Source of the DNA: Lachnospiraceae bacterium UBA3273
GTDB lineage: Bacteria > Bacillota > Clostridia > Lachnospirales > Lachnospiraceae
Assembly: GCA_002362385.1 (NCBI GenBank)
Contig: DEUB01000068.1
Span: forward strand, 1 to 10,972
DNA: 10,972 nt
Direction of reading: 5' to 3'
Part shown: positions 6,883-10,972 of the stretch, piece by piece
Position numbering within the stretch: the first letter of the stretch is position 1
Layout: every line of letters starts with the position of its first letter
Position numbers and translations under genes: made by a program
The notes under the pieces: model-generated
Databases searched by the model: none
What the model was told of the DNA's origin: nothing
What the model saw: only the letters and a program-made list of their open reading frames with translations

Positions 6883-7944
6883 TTGTTTTCTATTGTCGTT
6901 CCCGTTTACAATGGACAAAAATACTTGCAGGAGTGTATCAATTCGATTTTACAGCAAAGCTATCAAAATTTTGAGCTGATTTTGGTAGAAGATTGTTCAC
7001 AAGATGATTCTTTAAATATATGCAGGAACTTTGCCAAAAAGAGCGATCGAATAAAAATTATTGAACACCGGATAAATCAGGGCCTGTCTCAATCCCGGGT
7101 CGATGGGTTAGAATACAGTACATCTCCATGGGTAATTTTTATGGATGATGATGATTTGATGAGTCCATATTTGTTGGAATATTATAGCCGCTATATAGAT
7201 GATGAAAATATTGATATAATTTGTGGACATGCATATTATGCGTTTGATGATGATGCATCGCATGTTAAACTGGAGTATGAAACGGATGTATCCGAAACAA
7301 TTATTTCGGGAAGAGAGTTGGCTCAAAATATTCTTGATCCCAAGTTGAGAATGTGCGCAATCTGGGGTAAGGCATATAGAAGGAATTTGTTTGAAAAAGT
7401 AGATTACAAAGGAAAAATAAAAATAGAATCACCATACTGCTTTTTTGAAGATTCCTATATAGTGCCTCAAGTTGTCTGTCATTCAAACAAGGTAATGGTA
7501 CTTGATGTATATTCTGTGGTTTATAGGATGACTGCCAATAGTACTTCGAAGAATAATCAGAATATGAAGTATACTCTTAGTCAGTATTACATGGGCAAAT
7601 ATATGTTAAATTTCTTGAAACAAGAAAATTTGGAATTTAACTATGGAATTTTTATTTCATCTTATGCTCTTTTGGTTGTTAAATTGTGGTATTTCTGGGA
7701 AAGGATAAACGATAATGGTAAGATAAAAAACAGGAAGGCGTTATTTACTGATTATTGTGATTTATATAATCAGGTAAAAATTTCCGGAAAGGCATCGAGC
7801 CTTACTTATTTTAATCTTTTTTTCTTTAGAAAAGCGCCTTATTTGTGGAAATTAACCATAGGAAATTTATGGTTTCAGATATTGCCCAAATTTCAAAGGG
7901 TTCAGCAAGGAATACGTAAATTCAGATCAAATAAATATTATTGA
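6883..7944 (+). CDS. GT2 family glycosyltransferase (third of three in tandem), probable TTG start
   Basis: The frame is open from an ATG at 6835, but that start would add 16 residues encoded within the previous gene. TTG 6883, 9 nt after AAAGGAG, gives a 353-residue protein beginning FSIVVPVYNG, the normal GT2 N-terminus, and places EDCS at 36-39, as in the preceding gene. Other motifs in this numbering are MDDDDL (87-92), IWGKAYRRNLF (160-170) and FFED (187-190). EDCS replaces the commoner DDGS but is a tolerated variant that keeps the aspartate. The enzyme is probably cytoplasmic and adds one sugar to the lipid-linked repeat unit; specificity is unknown. The C-terminal 60 residues are basic and aromatic, which might aid membrane association. 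The gene ends in TGATG, where a possible ATG of the next gene overlaps the stop. The GT2 call is firm; the start is the uncertain part. Confidence 0.85.
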   Translation: MFSIVVPVYNGQKYLQECINSILQQSYQNFELILVEDCSQDDSLNICRNFAKKSDRIKIIEHRINQGLSQSRVDGLEYSTSPWVIFMDDDDLMSPYLLEYYSRYIDDENIDIICGHAYYAFDDDASHVKLEYETDVSETIISGRELAQNILDPKLRMCAIWGKAYRRNLFEKVDYKGKIKIESPYCFFEDSYIVPQVVCHSNKVMVLDVYSVVYRMTANSTSKNNQNMKYTLSQYYMGKYMLNFLKQENLEFNYGIFISSYALLVVKLWYFWERINDNGKIKNRKALFTDYCDLYNQVKISGKASSLTYFNLFFFRKAPYLWKLTIGNLWFQILPKFQRVQQGIRKFRSNKYY

Positions 7945-7945
7945 T

Positions 7946-7949
7946 GAGG
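7946..7949 (+). promoter_or_regulatory. Short ribosome binding site favouring ATG 7956
   Basis: GAGG lies 6 nt upstream of ATG 7956. The competing in-frame TTG 7941 and ATG 7944 overlap or touch the previous stop and have no AGGAG-like site at proper spacing. Confidence 0.5.
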
Positions 7950-7955
7950 TTATAT

Positions 7956-9245
7956 ATGTTACATAGAGCATTTGCATGTATTTGGTTTCCGTTAATTCAT
8001 TTAATTACAGTTTTAATAAACTGCTTTTTAAAACGTGATAAAAGGATATTGTTATTTGGCTCCCGTGCCGGTGAAAATTTTGCCGGGAATCCACGCTATC
8101 TTTTTCAATATTTATCCGAAAATAAGGAAAGATATGGATTGTCGCATGTTGTATGGGCAACCCGAAAAGATGAAGTATATGCTATTCTCAAAGAAATGAA
8201 TTATGAAGTATATATGATGAAATCATGGAAGAGCTTTTATTATCATCTTAAAGCTGGTTTTTACTTTTGTAATGTTAATGTCGCAACCGGAGATATTCCG
8301 CAGAAGATAAAAGGGGATTTGATGGGAGAATTATCTGCGGGGGCGCAGACGGTACATTTAACCCATTCTATTGCGAATATTAAGAGCAATCGTCTGGTAA
8401 GTAGTGATAAACAAAATATCATCATAAGAATATTGAAAAAGGTACATTTTTTGCTCAATAACTGTTATTTATTACAAAAATATGTGTTGTATCCCGGCAG
8501 CTGGTCGTCGATGATTGTGCTTGAAAAAAAGAGTTCTATGACGGAAGTTACAGAAAAGTCATTATATATGAATAAGAAAAATAATAGTTGTAATAGAATT
8601 ACGAGAGTTTCTATTGGTTTTCCGGAATTGTGCCCGTGCATAAGATATACTTCAAAAGAAAAAAAGGAAATAGATCAATTTGCAAAAGGAAAAAAAATCA
8701 TTTTATATGTACCAACTTATAGAAATGCAGGGAATAAAACATATATTCATCCGTTAAATAACTCAGATTTAAAGAAATTTATTGTTGACAATGATTATAT
8801 TTGGGTTGATAAAGCACATCCAAATGGGAATCAGAACGAGGGAATAACATTTGATAATATTAATTTTTTCAAATTATCTCCTAAATTTGACGTAAATACC
8901 ATTATCCCTAAAATAGATTTGATGATTACGGATTATTCTTCTATCATGTTGAAAGCTGTTTATTTTAAAAAGGGCCTGATTAATTATGTTCCGGATTTGA
9001 AAGAGTATGCCGAAAATGAAAGGGGATTTTTAGAAGAGTTTGACAATTATTTTATGGGAACAAAGTGTGTCTCGTCAAAAGATTTAGCCAAGATTTTGTC
9101 ACTTCAACTCGATAATCAAGAGGAAACACATTACAGTATGCCGTACTGTGATTTAATGGAAAAATACTTTGATAATATACAGTCTTCTTATGAAGAAATT
9201 TCAAATTATATACTCAATTTTGAAACACAAAAAAGAGAAATGTAA
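7956..9245 (+). CDS. CDP-glycerol glycerophosphotransferase family protein (TagB/TagF-like polyol-phosphate transferase)
   Basis: This 429-residue protein matches the catalytic part of the TagB/TagF family. It has an N-terminal hydrophobic segment (about 6-25), then ILLFGSRAGENFAGNPRYLF (31-50), the family's region around a substrate-pocket entry. Next come THSIANIK (136-143), at the place of the usual HGTPLK catalytic histidine motif, YVPTYR (251-256, usually APTWR), AHPN (287-290) and TDYSS (325-329, phosphate-binding), then ENERGF (353-358). Family enzymes transfer glycerol phosphate, or in relatives ribitol phosphate or another polyol phosphate, from a CDP-linked donor to a membrane-bound acceptor on the cytoplasmic face. 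In this locus it would add a phospho-polyol to the repeat unit or build a teichoic-like chain. No CDP-glycerol synthesis gene is visible here. Start choice: ATG 7956 has GAGG upstream; TTG 7941 or ATG 7944 would add four or five residues. The donor is uncertain. Confidence 0.85.
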   Translation: MLHRAFACIWFPLIHLITVLINCFLKRDKRILLFGSRAGENFAGNPRYLFQYLSENKERYGLSHVVWATRKDEVYAILKEMNYEVYMMKSWKSFYYHLKAGFYFCNVNVATGDIPQKIKGDLMGELSAGAQTVHLTHSIANIKSNRLVSSDKQNIIIRILKKVHFLLNNCYLLQKYVLYPGSWSSMIVLEKKSSMTEVTEKSLYMNKKNNSCNRITRVSIGFPELCPCIRYTSKEKKEIDQFAKGKKIILYVPTYRNAGNKTYIHPLNNSDLKKFIVDNDYIWVDKAHPNGNQNEGITFDNINFFKLSPKFDVNTIIPKIDLMITDYSSIMLKAVYFKKGLINYVPDLKEYAENERGFLEEFDNYFMGTKCVSSKDLAKILSLQLDNQEETHYSMPYCDLMEKYFDNIQSSYEEISNYILNFETQKREM

Positions 9246-9276
9246 ATGTGGATTTAATGAGAGGAATTGAGGATTC

Positions 9277-10308
9277 GTGGCGCTTATTTTGTTCATAGCA
9301 TTTATAGGATTAAAATATAATAACGAAGAATCTGAAAAAAGTATTCTTAATAAACAAACCTGTTCATCATTAAAAGGAATAGCTGCTTTATTTATTATTC
9401 TTTTCCATCTTTATCAAAAGGTTGATTTTTCAGGATTAAATGCTCTTTTTAAACCATTCAGTCCTGCAATGCTATTGTCAAATGGGATGTTTTTTTTGTT
9501 CTCAGGATATGGATTGCAAGAAAAATTGAAACAGGATTTTAATTATTTGTGTATTAAATTTTATTTAAGGCGATTGATTAGTATCCTTTTTCCAGCCTAC
9601 CTGATATATTTGTTGTCTTATTTACTTAAGCCTCTTAACACGACTCCATTATGGTTTTATATTCTAGGAGGAGGTATTATTATATGGATTAAAACAAATG
9701 ATGTCGTCTGGTTTTTGATCGAATTGGTTTTTTTATATACGCTATTTTGGGTAATATATAAAAAACGAAATAGAATGATATCAAATTGTATTATGGGAAC
9801 AATTATATTAAGCTGGATTGTTTTCGCGTTTCTCTCTCACAGAGGAATTGTTTGGTATGCCAGTACTTTGTGTTTCTTAGAAGGAATAATTATAAGCCAA
9901 AATAAAGAAAATGTATGTCGATTATTGAATAATAAAAAAATGTATGTTTATACATTAGTTATATTGATTTCTGTTTTAGTTTTATCTATGTATATATTCT
10001 GTCAATATGAGCCATGGACCTTTTTGAGTTATGTTTTGGCTACAAATATGTCGACACTGACTTTTTCTGCAATTCTAATTTTAGTTACATATAGGATTAA
10101 AATAGGAAATAGAATAACATCATTTTTGGGAGAAATATCATACGAGATGTATTTAATACATAAGCTGTTAATTATATTGTTTATAGAGAATGGAACTTCA
10201 GATACGATTGTAATATGGGGAACTATATTGTGTACTATTGGGGGGGGGGAAGTGCTTCATATACTAACTAAAATAATTATGAAAAGAGTATATGAATATG
10301 AAAGGTAA
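9277..10308 (+). CDS. Acyltransferase-3 family membrane O-acyltransferase carrying a G10 tract
   Basis: The 343-residue product has the full length of a stand-alone acyltransferase-3 protein. A hydrophobic start (1-13) is followed by a polar stretch and LKGIAALFIILFH (32-44), whose H44 corresponds to the conserved histidine needed for acyl transfer in this family. FFLFSGYGL (72-80), FYLRRL (95-100) and the C-terminal LGEISYEMYLIHK signature follow, with about ten helices in all. Family members transfer acyl groups, usually acetyl, to sugars of surface glycans. GTG 9277 has GAGGA ending 3 nt upstream, a short spacing, with a second GAGGAA further upstream. Codons 322-324 and the next base form ten consecutive G (10240-10249). 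In the length seen here the frame continues through EVLHILTKIIMKR to a natural stop. Loss or gain of one G would stop translation at 10265 or 10269. The gene overlaps the next by about 11 bp. Confidence 0.88.
   Translation: MALILFIAFIGLKYNNEESEKSILNKQTCSSLKGIAALFIILFHLYQKVDFSGLNALFKPFSPAMLLSNGMFFLFSGYGLQEKLKQDFNYLCIKFYLRRLISILFPAYLIYLLSYLLKPLNTTPLWFYILGGGIIIWIKTNDVVWFLIELVFLYTLFWVIYKKRNRMISNCIMGTIILSWIVFAFLSHRGIVWYASTLCFLEGIIISQNKENVCRLLNNKKMYVYTLVILISVLVLSMYIFCQYEPWTFLSYVLATNMSTLTFSAILILVTYRIKIGNRITSFLGEISYEMYLIHKLLIILFIENGTSDTIVIWGTILCTIGGGEVLHILTKIIMKRVYEYER
10240..10249 (+). repeat. Homopolymeric G10 tract within the acyltransferase gene
   Basis: Ten consecutive G occur in an AT-rich coding region. 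The longest other G runs I found in the window are five bases (for example near 1783 and 10572). With G at roughly 17% of bases, ten in a row at any given position has a chance of the order of 1 in 10 million or less. Runs of this type are known slipped-strand mutation sites in phase-variable genes of other bacteria. With nine G the frame would read KCFIY then stop at 10265-10267; with eleven G it would stop at 10269-10271. A sequencing-length error is possible in such a run. Confidence 0.95.
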
Positions 10309-10972
10309 GAAAAGGGAAATGACTATTAAAAGAAATGATAAGTTGGATTATTTTAGGGGAATAGCTGTATTATTAGTTTTATATGGACATAGTATTCAAA
10401 ATTGTTTAGGAGATGCAGCATTTAGTAATCCGATTTTCAAATATATATATTCTTTTCATATGCCGTTTTTCATATTGCTTTCTGGATACAGTTTTGGATT
10501 CATATGGAATAGACCCGCAAAAGATATATTATTAAAAAGAAATTTTTTGCTTTTTATTCCTATTGTTATTTGGGGGAGCGAGGTATTTCTCTCAAAAATA
10601 TTTGTGATGCATACCTTAAATGTGCAACAATTTTTAGGAGAAGGAGTGAAAATTGGGGAATTGTTTCGTGAATTTATTTTTACAATAACAAGCGAAGGAG
10701 TTTGGTTCTTGTATGTAGTAATATTTTGCAATTCAATTTGTTTTATTGCACTACATTTTCTTAATGCAAGATATAGTAAAGAAATTTTATTCATGTGTTT
10801 CATAGGATTACTTGTATTTTGTGAATCTTTTTCGTTTGTTAGTAAAATTGCATATTTATTTCCCTATTTTGTATTAGGATTTATAATTAATAAAAATACG
10901 TTACTACATAGTGGAAGAATTATTAATTGCATCAGGATCCTTGCGCTGCTGTTCCCTCTTTTATTATTATAT
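10298..10972 (+). CDS. Acyltransferase-3 family membrane protein, 3' end cut by window edge
   Basis: An open frame runs from here to the end of the window with no stop, giving at least 225 residues. Numbered from ATG 10298, it shows KLDYFRGIAVLLVLYGH (15-31), with the family's R20 and H31, then SFHMPFFILLSGYSFGF (52-68), the conserved helix pair of acyltransferase-3 proteins. This sub-pattern resembles sugar O-acetylases of the fucose 4-O-acetylase type (COG3594-like) more than the preceding gene does. Several further hydrophobic helices follow. Starts are ambiguous: ATG 10292, 10298 and 10319 are in frame. AAAAGAG (10282-10288) sits 9 nt before 10298, while the AAGGG before 10319 leaves only 2 nt. 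The first two starts overlap the preceding gene, suggesting translational coupling. The gene is AT-rich (about 23% GC by hand count over 10801-10860). Its end and full length lie outside the window. Confidence 0.85.
   Translation, partial: MKGKKREMTIKRNDKLDYFRGIAVLLVLYGHSIQNCLGDAAFSNPIFKYIYSFHMPFFILLSGYSFGFIWNRPAKDILLKRNFLLFIPIVIWGSEVFLSKIFVMHTLNVQQFLGEGVKIGELFREFIFTITSEGVWFLYVVIFCNSICFIALHFLNARYSKEILFMCFIGLLVFCESFSFVSKIAYLFPYFVLGFIINKNTLLHSGRIINCIRILALLFPLLLLY

Noticed and set aside
10456..10803. 115-codon open frame on the minus strand
   Set aside because: It lies opposite the second acyltransferase frame, whose protein shows clear family motifs; the antisense peptide has no recognisable feature.

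Overview
The window reads as an internal piece of a surface-polysaccharide (capsule, exopolysaccharide or teichoic-acid-like) biosynthesis locus from a low-GC Gram-positive bacterium. AT-rich DNA, AGGAG-type ribosome binding sites, frequent GTG and TTG starts, a Gram-positive-style Wzx flippase and a CDP-glycerol-type phosphotransferase together suggest Bacillota, most likely Clostridia (Lachnospiraceae-like). That assignment is an inference from style; no taxonomic marker gene is present. All genes are on the + strand.

Layout: (1) positions 1-262 hold the 3' end of a membrane acyltransferase. (2) Positions 263-409 form the only sizeable gap and contain a good sigma-A type promoter (TTGACT, 17 bp, TATTAT). 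(3) Positions 410-3249 encode a polyprenyl-phosphate GT2 (GtrB/DPM1 type) followed by a large polytopic membrane protein resembling a GT-C/YfhO-like glycosyltransferase, a pair expected to add a side-chain sugar outside the membrane. (4) Positions 3283-4839 encode a Wzx-type flippase. (5) Positions 4841-7944 encode three consecutive cytoplasmic GT2 glycosyltransferases. (6) Positions 7956-9245 encode a TagB/TagF-family polyol-phosphate transferase. (7) Positions 9277-10308 encode an acyltransferase-3 protein that carries an uninterrupted run of ten G near its 3' end. (8) From 10298 to the window edge lies a second, different acyltransferase-3 gene, cut off by the window. Gaps between genes 2 and 9 are at most about 35 bp and two junctions overlap, so these eight genes look like one operon driven from the promoter near 323-351.

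Working model (inference): the three soluble GT2 enzymes extend a lipid-linked repeat unit in the cytoplasm, the TagF-like enzyme adds a glycerol-phosphate or similar polyol phosphate, Wzx flips the unit, the GtrB/GT-C pair adds a sugar on the outer face, and the acyltransferases O-acylate the product. The initiating phosphoglycosyltransferase, Wzy polymerase, a GtrA flippase and nucleotide-sugar or CDP-glycerol synthesis genes are not in this window.

The most notable signal is the G10 tract inside the acyltransferase gene at 10240-10249. It would frameshift the protein if its length changed by one base, making it a candidate phase-variation switch for surface-glycan acylation. Other points of interest are a probable TTG start, a sharp base-composition step inside the GT-C gene and a diverged HGTPLK-like motif in the TagF homologue. 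I saw no mobile element, CRISPR, tRNA or rRNA.
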